Shown piece by piece: positions 15,981 to 24,257 of a stretch of DNA of 24,393 nt. The translations under genes and the position numbers were made by a program. Source of the DNA: Candidatus Sifarchaeum marinoarchaea (GTDB lineage: Archaea; Asgardarchaeota; Sifarchaeia; Borrarchaeales; Borrarchaeaceae); NCBI GenBank assembly GCA_016294985.1, contig JAECRW010000007.1, positions 1 through 24,393 on the forward strand. Direction: 5' to 3'. The number at the start of each line of letters is the position of its first letter. Position 1 is the stretch's first letter. The notes under the pieces are model-generated. The model ran no database searches and was not told where the DNA came from. It saw only the letters and a program-made list of their open reading frames with translations.

Positions 15981-18479
15981 ATGAGTCCCAATAATGAATT
16001 TTCTGAAGCAGATGAATGCAAAGATGAAAGCACATCCTGTGCCTGCAATGATTCAACATATGGTGAGTCCCATAATCATGCGTATGAAGACTCTTCTTGT
16101 GAACACGACCATGAGCATGATCATAAACACGAAGTTGAAGAAGAAGAGCAGTTTGAAGAGTTGTATGGGACATCAGGTACGAAGAAATTGACGTTCAATT
16201 TGAGCGGGATGGACTGCGCCAATTGCGCTTTATCTTTACAGAAGGCATTAAGTAACGTTGATGGCGTGAATAAGGCAATTGTGAGTTTTGGTCCAAGGAC
16301 AACAAACCTATTATTTGATGGAGAAAAAGAAACCTTCAAACGTGTGGAAAAGAGGATTAAGGAGTTAGGGTTCGGACTCGAAGGAGAGCGTGTGATACTC
16401 AATTTGGAATCTTTAACCTCAAAATCGCTCGGAAAGAAGTTAGACCAAGAATTAAGCGATATTAGAGGCATTCTATATGCAGATGTTTCATTTAAGCAAA
16501 GTACTATTACTCTCATCTATAATCCGTCAGACATTAACCTGCTGAAAATTAAATCAGAAATCCAAAAATTAGGCGTAATTATTGCTGGTGAGAAAAAAAT
16601 AGCGAAGATTTCTAAACAAAAAATAAAGTTGCTTCAGACCGCCGTTACCGGAACACTTTTTGCATTAGGTTGGGCAACTGGATGGATTTTTAACACGTAT
16701 GGCACCACGTCTTTATTTTTATCGTCAATAGTATTTCTATTGTCTGCAGTAGTTATTGGAGGCTATTCTACTGTACTCAAAGCTTTTTACTCACTTCGAT
16801 CAAAAGTCTTAGATGTTAATACTTTAGTAACTATCGCCATTATTGGTGCGATTATAATCGGAGAATACTGGGAAGCCAGTGCGGTTGTTTTTCTCTTCTT
16901 ATTTGGTTCGTTGCTTGAAAGTTATTCCATGGAAAAAACACGTAATGCCATCAGTGAATTGATTGATCTTAAACCAAAAGTTGCTATAGTACGTAGATAT
17001 GAAACAGAGGTCGAAGTTTTTGCGGATGAGGTTAAAAAAGGAGAAATTGCCATTGTCAAGGCTGGAGAAAAAATTCCAGTTGATGGTGTGGTTATTAAAG
17101 GTGGTTCTACAGCCGTTAATCAATCATCTGTCACTGGTGAATCCATTCCCGTTGAAAAAATGGTAGGCGATGAGGTTTTTAGCGGCACGATCAACACTGA
17201 TGGGTATATTGAGATAGAAACAACAAAAACAGGTGAAGATACAACATTATCAAAAATTATCAAGATGGTTGAAAAAGCACAAACTGAGAAAGCCCCACTT
17301 CAGACATTTGCTGAAAAATTTGACAAATATTATGTGCCGGCTGTGATTTTAGTTGCCTTAGTTAACTTCTTGATCACGCAAAATCTTCTTGTTACACTCA
17401 CTTTGTTAGTAGTTGCATGTCCCTGTGCTCTCGTTATATCTACACCTGTGGCAATAGTGAGTGGAATTGGTAATGCTGCAAGAAAAGGTGTATTGATCAA
17501 GGGAGGACGTACTTTAGAAACGCTAGGAAAACTTGAAGCTATTGCATTCGATAAAACAGGTACTATTACTCAAGCAAAAATAAAGGTATTTGAAGTCGAA
17601 AGCTTTCACGATGACATCTCAATAAAAGAACTCTTATACTGGGCGGGTATAGGCGAGAAGATGGCAGAACATCAAATTGGTAAAGCTATTGTGGAACATG
17701 TCCAAGCAGAAAATATTACCATCCCAGAAGATGCTCCTGATAAACTATCTGTAGTTAGTGGCATCGGAGTTACAGCTGAATACAAAGGCAGAAAAGTAAT
17801 AATGGGCAAAAGGAAACTCCTTGAAGATAATGGACTTATTTTTTTAAAGGATGTTGAGAAGTATCTTCAAAAGTCTGAAAGCAAAGGATATACTGTTATT
17901 CCTATTGGAGTAGATGATCGCATTATTGGTGCTATTTCTGTTGCAGATCTATTGAAACCAGAAGCACCAGAAGCGCTTGGGAAACTGAAAAGGGTCGGCA
18001 TTAAGAAGATTGTAATGTTAACAGGCGACAACGAAACAACTGCAGAAACTATTGCGAAGTGTATGGAGGTTCCCTTTAAGGCGAACTTACTTCCTGAAGA
18101 CAAAGTTGCTTATGTGAAACAACTACGTGAAGAGGGTCGTGTAGTTGGAATGGTTGGCGACGGAATTAATGATGCTCCTGCTCTTGCTGCAGCCGATATA
18201 GGTATAGCAATGGGGGCGGCAGGTACAGATGTTGCCATTGAAACAGCCGATATCGCATTAATGTCAGATGACGTTTCCAAAGTTCCCTATGCAATTGGCC
18301 TGTCCAAGAAAACTAACGCAATTATACGTCAGAATATTGCATTCGCTCTGGTGATCGTTTTTGTCCTGCTAATCGCAACTCTCTTCGGTTTTCTAGAATT
18401 GAGTTCAGGAATACTTGGACATGAGGCAAGTGCACTTCTTGTTATTCTGAATGGGATGCGCTTATTACGATACAAATAA
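15981..18479 (+). CDS. P1B-type heavy-metal ATPase, probably zinc/cadmium exporter (CadA/ZntA-like)
   Basis: An 832-residue ATP-driven metal exporter of the cytoplasmic membrane. Order: an acidic, His/Cys-rich N-terminus (residues 12-50, HDHEHDHKH) that probably binds zinc; a heavy-metal-associated domain with GMDCANC (76-82); a second domain of the same fold (about 138-203) that lacks both cysteines; membrane segments from about 220; TGES (385-388); the CPC metal-path motif (480-482); the phosphorylation site DKTGT (524-528); GDGIND (727-731); and a last helix with HEASA (814-818) before NGMRLLR. The normally invariant His-Pro of the nucleotide-binding domain reads His-Gln (564-565). CPC plus the His-rich tail favours Zn/Cd over Co; copper is less likely. 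The ZIP gene 195 nt downstream supports zinc. Confidence 0.9.
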   Translation: MSPNNEFSEADECKDESTSCACNDSTYGESHNHAYEDSSCEHDHEHDHKHEVEEEEQFEELYGTSGTKKLTFNLSGMDCANCALSLQKALSNVDGVNKAIVSFGPRTTNLLFDGEKETFKRVEKRIKELGFGLEGERVILNLESLTSKSLGKKLDQELSDIRGILYADVSFKQSTITLIYNPSDINLLKIKSEIQKLGVIIAGEKKIAKISKQKIKLLQTAVTGTLFALGWATGWIFNTYGTTSLFLSSIVFLLSAVVIGGYSTVLKAFYSLRSKVLDVNTLVTIAIIGAIIIGEYWEASAVVFLFLFGSLLESYSMEKTRNAISELIDLKPKVAIVRRYETEVEVFADEVKKGEIAIVKAGEKIPVDGVVIKGGSTAVNQSSVTGESIPVEKMVGDEVFSGTINTDGYIEIETTKTGEDTTLSKIIKMVEKAQTEKAPLQTFAEKFDKYYVPAVILVALVNFLITQNLLVTLTLLVVACPCALVISTPVAIVSGIGNAARKGVLIKGGRTLETLGKLEAIAFDKTGTITQAKIKVFEVESFHDDISIKELLYWAGIGEKMAEHQIGKAIVEHVQAENITIPEDAPDKLSVVSGIGVTAEYKGRKVIMGKRKLLEDNGLIFLKDVEKYLQKSESKGYTVIPIGVDDRIIGAISVADLLKPEAPEALGKLKRVGIKKIVMLTGDNETTAETIAKCMEVPFKANLLPEDKVAYVKQLREEGRVVGMVGDGINDAPALAAADIGIAMGAAGTDVAIETADIALMSDDVSKVPYAIGLSKKTNAIIRQNIAFALVIVFVLLIATLFGFLELSSGILGHEASALLVILNGMRLLRYK

Positions 18480-18645
18480 TTCTTCTTCAACTGTTTTACC
18501 TGATAACTCTCTCCTATCCTCTACAGATAGATTTAATAAAAACCTCTCACAGCATTATTTTTCTAAGGCATTTCTGCTGCCATCATAAAGCTGTAATTAA
18601 TTTAAAAATGCTTTACGATCTCCTAGAAGATTTCATATTAATATA

Positions 18646-18659
18646 ATAGCGCGCGCTAT
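18646..18659 (+). promoter_or_regulatory. Perfect 14-bp palindrome before the ZIP gene, candidate operator
   Basis: ATAGCGCGCGCTAT is perfectly self-complementary, in AT-rich surroundings, and ends 1 nt before the ribosome binding site AGGAGGT (18661-18667) of the TTG start. TATA candidates lie at 18601-18608 and 18634-18648. A repressor bound here would overlap the transcription or translation start; control by a metal sensor is the natural guess. Confidence 0.5.
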
Positions 18660-18673
18660 CAGGAGGTATTAAC

Positions 18674-19432
18674 TTGAGTATAGTCACGCTTGGTTTTGCT
18701 TTGCTTGCTACATTAATTGTTAGTGCAGTTGCATTTATTGGAATTTTTTTCATTTCTCTTTTTGAAAAAGTAGAAACATTTAACAAACTTCTGCTCGCTC
18801 TTGTGGGATTATCTTCTGGTGTACTGTTCGGAGGAGCATTTCTTCATCTGTTCCCGGAAGCCATTGAAGAAGTAGGTGAAGAAATCGTTCCTATATCGAT
18901 CGCCCTCCTTTCTGCTATTGTACTGTTTTTTGTCTTAGAAAAATTCGTAGCTTGGCGGCATTGTCACAGAGGGCATTGCGATCATCATACTTTCACCTAC
19001 ATGAACTTACTTGGGGATGGAGTACATAATTTCATTGATGGATTGATTATCATTGCTGCGTTTCTTACAAGTATCTCTCTTGGAACAATAGTGACAGTCG
19101 CTATAATATTCCACGAGGTCCCGCAAGAAATATCTGATTTTGCCGTGCTTCTTTACGGCGGATTTGAAAAGACTAAAGCGCTCGCTTTTAATTTCTTAAC
19201 CGCGATAGTAGCGGTTGCAGGAGCAGTGATAGGATTTCTTCTCTCTACTAGTATAGAACAATTTACGCTATTTCTCCTACCATTTGCTGCAGGGGGATTC
19301 GTCTACATTGCCGGCAGCGACCTTCTTCCAGAGCTGCGTAGTAGCAGAACCGAACTCTCAAGCGCATTCATTCAGACGGCTATGATAATATTAGGGATTT
19401 TCCTAATGTGGCTTCTCCTCTTCTTAGAATGA
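18674..19432 (+). CDS. ZIP-family metal transporter
   Basis: A 252-residue membrane protein with eight predicted helices. The metal-site helices are clear: HNFIDG (118-123) in helix IV and HEVPQE (147-152) in helix V, the signature of ZIP proteins of the ZupT/GufA side. Between helices III and IV is the usual His-rich cytoplasmic loop (96-105, HCHRGHCDHH). ZIP proteins bring zinc or iron into the cytoplasm, the opposite of the ATPase upstream. The TTG start is fixed by an excellent AGGAGGT 6 nt upstream. The 195-nt gap with its own palindrome suggests separate regulation from the ATPase. Confidence 0.92.
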   Translation: MSIVTLGFALLATLIVSAVAFIGIFFISLFEKVETFNKLLLALVGLSSGVLFGGAFLHLFPEAIEEVGEEIVPISIALLSAIVLFFVLEKFVAWRHCHRGHCDHHTFTYMNLLGDGVHNFIDGLIIIAAFLTSISLGTIVTVAIIFHEVPQEISDFAVLLYGGFEKTKALAFNFLTAIVAVAGAVIGFLLSTSIEQFTLFLLPFAAGGFVYIAGSDLLPELRSSRTELSSAFIQTAMIILGIFLMWLLLFLE

Positions 19433-19776
19433 ACGTGGATGCGAAGATACTACTCTACTATTTTTTAGATACTACGGTGAAAAACTATGTATGAAATTTC
19501 AGAAAACACTCATTCTTGGTGAATGTAGTCTCAACGTTCTATTCAAATCTAAATGTTTCTGTTTTAAGCGGCGTTTATAAAACAAAATATACTTTATACT
19601 GTGATGGTCCTTACATAAACTGAAAACAAGGATTTTTTGGCAGCCTAATACAAGTAATCCTCAAAATTTCCATCTTTAATTTCGTCCTTTACCTTAAAAA
19701 ACGTTACACTGTTGTCGATGCTGTCTGTGATCTTATACTGTTACTACCTTTCTCGTAAAAATGAGGCGATCAAAAA
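19433..19776 (+). promoter_or_regulatory. 344-nt gene-free region before the HTH-LAGLIDADG gene
   Basis: No ORF of note. There is a TGTTTTA-11-TAAAACA inverted repeat (19560-19584), whose right arm overlaps the TATA-like TTTATAAAAC. The 8-mer GATACTAC occurs twice (19446 and 19468), and TTATACTGT occurs twice (about 19594 and 19733). The ribosome binding site GAGGCGATC lies 6 nt before the ATG at 19777. The long leader is unusual for this window. Confidence 0.3.
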
Positions 19777-21294
19777 ATGGGCAATTCTAGATTGATTCTA
19801 GGAAAGAACTCGCCAGTAAATAGCAATGAGGAAGATGAAGAAGAGTCCACATGCTTAAGAATATCGCTTGGCGGAACTAGTGTGTGGTCATATGAATGCA
19901 AATTGAATAAGGATGCCTTGACAGACCAGAATTACATTGATCTAGTAAAAGTTACTGGTTTGTACGTTAGTGGCGCGGGATCGTTTCTTAGAGAGTTAAG
20001 GGTGAAGAAACAGTTGCGACTAAAAGACATTGCAGAACTTGTCGACGTTACACCCACTGATGTGCGTGCATGGGAGAAAAATAGGAAAAGGATGTCTCTG
20101 CGAGTGCTGGTCAAAATCGCTGAAAATTTCGATATTTCCAGAGATACAATTTATTCGATGATAGAAAATGGCGAAATTAAAACCAAATTACCTTTAGCGC
20201 TCATAAGATTCGATAAAATACGTGGTATTGTCCCCTTTCTATTGCCGTGCGATGGTAGTAATCCAAGTGTGTATTTAAAGAAATGCACGGATGAAACATT
20301 GAAAAAAGTGGAAGATACACTAAATTTCAAATTATCCTTTCGTTCAAGAAGGAAGAATTCCAATCGAGCGGTAATTTACTCATGGTTGTTTAATAGATAC
20401 CTTAAAACGTTTTTCAGTTACAGTAAATTTCCTAAGATAACTCCTCCACTTACAAATGAAGTGGAGATCTGGAGCAACGATGGCGTTGACCTAAGGTATG
20501 CAGTTATACTGCCCCTACTGCAGACTGAAGGTTGTATATCTACCCAACATCCTGTAATTGGTTTCTGGGGCAACAATAGAAGACTACACGATCTCTTTGT
20601 TGATGCAATGTACTTTCAATATGGTTTTCTTTCCACGAGTTATTTTCGATATAACAAAGACAGTTATGTTACTGAATATACACAAAAAAGTGAAAAGGCA
20701 GAAAAAATTAAAAATGAATTACTGACGATTTGCGGGAATACTAAAACTAGTCCAAATTATAGGCAAACAATTGAAGACTATTTAAAGGAACCTCAACCAC
20801 ATCTCAAGTATTTAAGAAATAATACTGAAGCTCAGATTGCATTGAGAATTTGGGCTTCTGCAGAAGGCTGTATATCAATACATCGAAACAAAACATTTGT
20901 TTACCCTATTTTGAATATATCTTGTGCACACCCAATACTTATAGACCAATTAAAAAAAATCTCAAAGAAATTCCAAATGAATTTCAGCATTCAGAGATCG
21001 AAAACAAAATGGTCTGGATTCACTGGATTGTCTAGTATGTCGATAAAAAACACCTTAAATTTTCTTAGAATTGGAGGATTCATAAAAAGGGTAGATATAT
21101 CTTCGCACAGCAAGTATCATAAGGATATTGCAAAAGACATATTGACGCTTGGAATTCTAGAATTCAAGAAACGCGAAAAAATAAAGTCTCATCTCAGAAA
21201 ACTTTCAATAAAAAAGGTACATTACGAAATCAATGAAATCATTAAAAATAATGAACATAATTCAGCAGACTATTATATTGAGTATTTCTCTTAA
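19777..21294 (+). CDS. XRE-type HTH fused to a double LAGLIDADG domain
   Basis: A 505-residue soluble protein. Residues 67-125 form an XRE/Cro helix-turn-helix (FLRELRVKKQLRLKDIAEL, then VTPTDVRAWEKNRKRMS). Two LAGLIDADG-type motifs follow: about 243-252 (ILPLLQTEG) and about 355-364 (LRIWASAEG), each ending Glu-Gly, so the acidic metal-binding position is kept in both. Each is followed by beta-strand-like segments, as in monomeric double-motif homing endonucleases. It is freestanding: neighbours on both sides are complete and I see no intein splice junctions. It could be a freestanding homing endonuclease with an added HTH, or a domesticated DNA-binding regulator comparable in logic to bacterial WhiA, where the order of the two domains is reversed. 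Start fixed by GAGGCGATC 6 nt upstream. Confidence 0.72.
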   Translation: MGNSRLILGKNSPVNSNEEDEEESTCLRISLGGTSVWSYECKLNKDALTDQNYIDLVKVTGLYVSGAGSFLRELRVKKQLRLKDIAELVDVTPTDVRAWEKNRKRMSLRVLVKIAENFDISRDTIYSMIENGEIKTKLPLALIRFDKIRGIVPFLLPCDGSNPSVYLKKCTDETLKKVEDTLNFKLSFRSRRKNSNRAVIYSWLFNRYLKTFFSYSKFPKITPPLTNEVEIWSNDGVDLRYAVILPLLQTEGCISTQHPVIGFWGNNRRLHDLFVDAMYFQYGFLSTSYFRYNKDSYVTEYTQKSEKAEKIKNELLTICGNTKTSPNYRQTIEDYLKEPQPHLKYLRNNTEAQIALRIWASAEGCISIHRNKTFVYPILNISCAHPILIDQLKKISKKFQMNFSIQRSKTKWSGFTGLSSMSIKNTLNFLRIGGFIKRVDISSHSKYHKDIAKDILTLGILEFKKREKIKSHLRKLSIKKVHYEINEIIKNNEHNSADYYIEYFS

Positions 21295-21330
21295 GAAGCA
21301 GTTTTTTAATAGTCCCAAGACGATATTCTT

Positions 21331-21768
21331 TTATGGAATTATCTTGCCTTTTTTTGTACGAGGTGCAAGCCAATCAATTAATTCTTCGGGGTTATTTGTA
21401 CTGATCTCTATTTCTATCGGTCCAAGCGGTGATTCTTTTGTAAATTCACCTACAAAAGTAGGGTTTCCAACAAAGGCGGCCTGTTTATTTAAATAAAAAT
21501 ATATCTGATTGCCACTAATTCCTCTTCTGAGCGTTCTCCTTGCTGCACCTAAAATTCTCTTTTCTCGAAAAAGCGTATGTAATTTCTGCAGGGCGTTTTG
21601 CCCTTCTCCAATCGCGATGATTTCTGAATGATCATCAACTTCTTCGACATGGACATTTTCGGTGTCTACGTTTACCATATTCAAAAGTGAGATTTTTACT
21701 TTTTCAACACTTTCCGTCGGCAAAATTGGTGCTCGTGCAGTTATTTTTACTTCAACTTCAATGTTCAT
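21331..21768 (-). CDS. UPF0201 family protein (COG1325, putative RNA-binding)
   Basis: A 145-residue archaeal protein. The VEVKITARAPILPTESVEKV beginning, the AIGEG turn and the central REKRILGAARRTL helix are characteristic of UPF0201, which has been suggested to bind RNA or act with the exosome but is not firmly characterised. The ATG at 21768 lies one nt after the stop of the upstream kinase gene, so it is coupled to it; an in-frame GTG at 21780 is the alternative. UPF0200 and UPF0201 occur fused in Archaeoglobus, which supports the pairing. Its end is 36 nt from the convergent HTH-LAGLIDADG gene. Confidence 0.82.
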   Translation of the reverse strand: MNIEVEVKITARAPILPTESVEKVKISLLNMVNVDTENVHVEEVDDHSEIIAIGEGQNALQKLHTLFREKRILGAARRTLRRGISGNQIYFYLNKQAAFVGNPTFVGEFTKESPLGPIEIEISTNNPEELIDWLAPRTKKGKIIP

Positions 21769-21769
21769 T

Positions 21770-22315
21770 TTATAAGACACTCTTTAAAAACTTATTAACT
21801 TCTGCTTGCAAATCTTCTTTAGTGCCCTCATTTAATAATATATAATCTGCTAAAGCAATTACTGAGCCAATACCCACTTTTAGCTCTGTTAGATCCCTCT
21901 TATCGAACATTTCTCTGTTTTTTGGATCGTCTGATCTACCTCTTTGTTTCAACCTATTAAAACGTGTGGAAGGTGATGCATGAATTGCAATTAACAGAAA
22001 GTTAAGATGTTTTCTAAAGGTAACTAATTCCTCGATGCCTCTTAGTCCCTCTATAATTGTCCATTCATATTTTTCCTCGTTTTCTTTTAGTTTTTCTATA
22101 CATCTTCTTGCCACTATGTCATTTCCTTCTCTTTCACGAATAGTGAGCATAATCCTTCTCACGTTATTTGGAGTTGGCTCTAACCCTTCCTTCATCACTT
22201 CCTCTCGAATGACATCCCCCATGACAATATAAAAGGAGTTTAATTTTTCTTTAAGAATTTGTGACATAACGCTCTTTCCACTTCCAGGCATTCCAACAGT
22301 TCCTATAACTTTCAT
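21770..22315 (-). CDS. UPF0200 family P-loop kinase (dephospho-CoA kinase/NMP kinase-like)
   Basis: A 181-residue archaeal nucleotide-kinase-like protein with Walker A GMPGSGKS at residues 8-15, a VMGDVIREE motif, and a lid-type RGRSDDP segment. UPF0200 is related to dephospho-CoA and nucleoside monophosphate kinases but its substrate is unknown. The ATG at 22315 is preferred over the GTG at 22324, because GAGGTG, which contains that GTG, sits 6 nt before the ATG as a ribosome binding site. Coupled to UPF0201 downstream. Confidence 0.83.
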   Translation of the reverse strand: MKVIGTVGMPGSGKSVMSQILKEKLNSFYIVMGDVIREEVMKEGLEPTPNNVRRIMLTIREREGNDIVARRCIEKLKENEEKYEWTIIEGLRGIEELVTFRKHLNFLLIAIHASPSTRFNRLKQRGRSDDPKNREMFDKRDLTELKVGIGSVIALADYILLNEGTKEDLQAEVNKFLKSVL

Positions 22316-22330
22316 TTGTGACACCTCAAT

Positions 22331-22369
22331 GAGACGCCGTCTTTTAGGGCAGAGTAGTTTACTTGTCTC
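22331..22369 (+). repeat. Decayed copy of the IS200/IS605-like end sequence
   Basis: The 22 nt at 22344-22365 match 7801-7822 at 18 positions, sharing TTAGGG, GTAGTT and ACTTG. The upstream half of the hairpin has decayed. The segment is bracketed by GAGAC (22331) and GTCTC (22365). It lies in the leader of the UPF0200 gene, in reverse orientation to it. Confidence 0.35.
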
Positions 22370-22488
22370 TTCTCTAGAAAATACTATGAAATAGGCTCTA
22401 CTGAATTACTATAAAAAACTTCCAATTTCTTTTTTAAAAGAATTAAATAAAAAATAGGTTTAATCACAAACGTTTGTATTTCTTGAGT

Positions 22489-23640
22489 TCAAGAAAATAT
22501 TCTTCTAAGTGTTTCATGCTTGCTTTCTTTTTTAATAAGAGAAAGGGTCTCATAGATTTGTTTACTAGTTATTCGATCATTAGATTTTACTAAAGTTTGA
22601 TGAAGTGTACTTTTCAGTAGTTTTTCTTTTAAGTCACGTCCACTGAAACCCTCTGTGTCAACAGCCAACTTCTGAATGTTCACGTCAATTGGCAATGGCA
22701 ATTTGCTGATGTACATCTCCAAGATTTTTATTCGGTCTTCTAAAGAAGGTAAATTGAATTCAATTTCATCTTCAAATCGGCTTCTTATTGCGCGATCAAG
22801 GAGCTTAGGTGCATTTGTTGATCCGATGGTCACAACTCCCTTATTTTCTGTAATTCCATCCATTTGTTGCAAAAGGGCGGTCACAACCTCACTTACGTCT
22901 CCTCGAATGTTTTGAAAACTTCGGTCAAGCCCAATTGCATCCAATTCATCAAGGAAGATTATACAGGGAGCATGTTCTCTTGCTTCTTTGAATAAATTAG
23001 AAATTCTTCGACTGGCATCGCCTACATGAACCCCAATTAGTTCTGTGGATGATATTGCAAATATACCGGAATTTGTCTCAGATGCAAGTGCTCTTGCCAC
23101 CATCGTCTTCCCTGTCCCTGGATGGCCATAAAACAAGACACTTCGAGGAGCCCATTCTGAAAAACGATCTGGATCTTTTAAATAGTTTTTAATTATTTTA
23201 CATTTTTCTTTCGCTTGTTGATGACCAACAATATCATCAAAAGCAACTTTTGGTATTTCTTGATGTATATATGACGTTTTCTTTGGCTTAGATTCTAATA
23301 AAATCTCAGTCTGGGCACCGATTACTCCACCTTTCTTCGGTTCACATCTCTTTACTTCGAATGCAAAATCAGGGAACATAAACTGATCAAATAGAAAGTC
23401 GCCTTCGTTCACTTGAAATCCTGCCCACTGTTCCTTTGCATATGCTCCAAAGAGCCTAGGATTATCTGCAGTAACTTCAAGATTCGATGACTTTTCATCA
23501 ACAAGCAGTCGTAAAGGATAGCCAACTGGCTGGATTTGTATCAGATTAAGTTGTGTCTTTGGTGTCCATTTAGTTTTCTTCTTATCAGTTAAATCCTCGG
23601 TCGGAGCTGAGGAAACGTGCCAGAGTTTTGTTTTTTTCAT
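22489..23640 (-). CDS. Single-domain AAA ATPase (MJ1494-like, PAN/AMA-related)
   Basis: A 383-residue AAA protein: an N-terminal substrate- or partner-binding part (1-130) and one AAA module. Walker A is GHPGTGKT (172-179), Walker B ends DE (231-232), sensor 1 is GSTNAP (N276), arginine residues R286 and R288 stand at the finger position, and FSGRDL marks the C-terminal lid. It resembles the proteasome-activating and Cdc48-type ATPases and archaeal proteins like MJ1494, but has no N-terminal coiled coil of the PAN type. The pore-loop aromatic usual in unfoldases is replaced: the loop reads GVHVGD. No HbYX tail is present (it ends Arg-Ile-Phe-Ser), so docking to the proteasome in the PAN manner is doubtful. 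AGAGG lies about 10 nt before the ATG. Confidence 0.85.
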   Translation of the reverse strand: MKKTKLWHVSSAPTEDLTDKKKTKWTPKTQLNLIQIQPVGYPLRLLVDEKSSNLEVTADNPRLFGAYAKEQWAGFQVNEGDFLFDQFMFPDFAFEVKRCEPKKGGVIGAQTEILLESKPKKTSYIHQEIPKVAFDDIVGHQQAKEKCKIIKNYLKDPDRFSEWAPRSVLFYGHPGTGKTMVARALASETNSGIFAISSTELIGVHVGDASRRISNLFKEAREHAPCIIFLDELDAIGLDRSFQNIRGDVSEVVTALLQQMDGITENKGVVTIGSTNAPKLLDRAIRSRFEDEIEFNLPSLEDRIKILEMYISKLPLPIDVNIQKLAVDTEGFSGRDLKEKLLKSTLHQTLVKSNDRITSKQIYETLSLIKKESKHETLRRIFS

Positions 23641-23885
23641 AGATTCAAAACCTCTTTCTTATTCCACGTTGTATTCGCTTCTGCGCGCAATTTCAAACTT
23701 CTGTGTAACTACTTCAAGACCTATTTACAAGGGACCCATTTTTCAATGTATTGTTAGATACTTAATCTTTGTTAGTGAATCATCGTGTCTTTTCCTAAGA
23801 AATATGATCACGAATACCAGTAAAATTTGTATAAAATAGTAGATGCTTATAATAAAATTGATAACAAGTGCGCGTAATAGAGATG
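23641..23885. other. Gene-free AT-rich region upstream of the AAA ATPase
   Basis: About 245 nt with no ORF and no evident RNA. It must contain the promoter of the minus-strand AAA gene, but I cannot single out a box. It includes the first copy of the direct repeat ATAAAATTGATAAC (23852-23865). Confidence 0.3.
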
Positions 23886-23896
23886 TTTATATATAA
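23886..23896 (+). promoter_or_regulatory. Strong archaeal TATA box
   Basis: TTTATATATAA is a consensus-like archaeal TATA element. A transcript would start about 25 nt downstream, near 23914-23918, at the foot of a strong hairpin. Confidence 0.5.
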
Positions 23897-23913
23897 CCCA
23901 TTCGCAAGAAGCA

Positions 23914-23931
23914 CCCCCAACGAGTTGGGGG
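23914..23931 (+). ncRNA. Hairpin at the predicted start of an unknown transcript
   Basis: CCCCCAA-CGAG-TTGGGGG is a perfect 7-bp stem with a tetraloop in otherwise AT-rich sequence. Further small stems follow: ATAGC/GCTAT at 23984-24001 and GGCTG/CAGCC at 24162-24178. Together with the TATA box upstream this suggests a non-coding RNA; its 3' end may be the palindrome at 24232-24252. Confidence 0.35.
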
Positions 23932-24095
23932 GGACGATTTGCGGTATAGTTTTTTACTTGTACAAAAGTCTCCCCATGCTTAAATAGCTGAGAGCTGCTA
24001 TCTATCTATGGTCACGAACAACAGTCAAAGTACGCAATAAGAAGAAAACCATTCACTACAAAAATGATCGCAGCGTTTGAACATGAGATTAGTCT

Positions 24096-24257
24096 ATGGT
24101 TGCACTCAACATCCTCAGAAAAGTAATCGGCGATGGTTTCATCCGAAAACTAGTCGATAGGGGCTGCTGGTTTCAGCCTGTGCGAATAAGGGACTTGTTC
24201 CACACTTCGTACCAACAATTTGTAATACATTCTTGTACTAAATTAGTACAAGTTTGA
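24096..24257 (+). CDS. Possible 53-residue small ORF
   Basis: An ORF of 53 codons, ATG to TGA, basic in its first half (residues 1-32, including GFIRKLVDRGCWF). It matches no family I know and has no good ribosome binding site. It runs through the palindrome near its end. It may be chance or the fragment of a decayed gene. Confidence 0.15.
   Translation: MVALNILRKVIGDGFIRKLVDRGCWFQPVRIRDLFHTSYQQFVIHSCTKLVQV
24232..24252. repeat. Palindrome with 10-bp arms
   Basis: CTTGTACTAA and TTAGTACAAG are perfect inverted arms around one central A. It may be an operator or the stem of an RNA end; no long T-run follows on either strand. The half-site CTTGTAC also occurs at 23957-23963. Confidence 0.55.
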
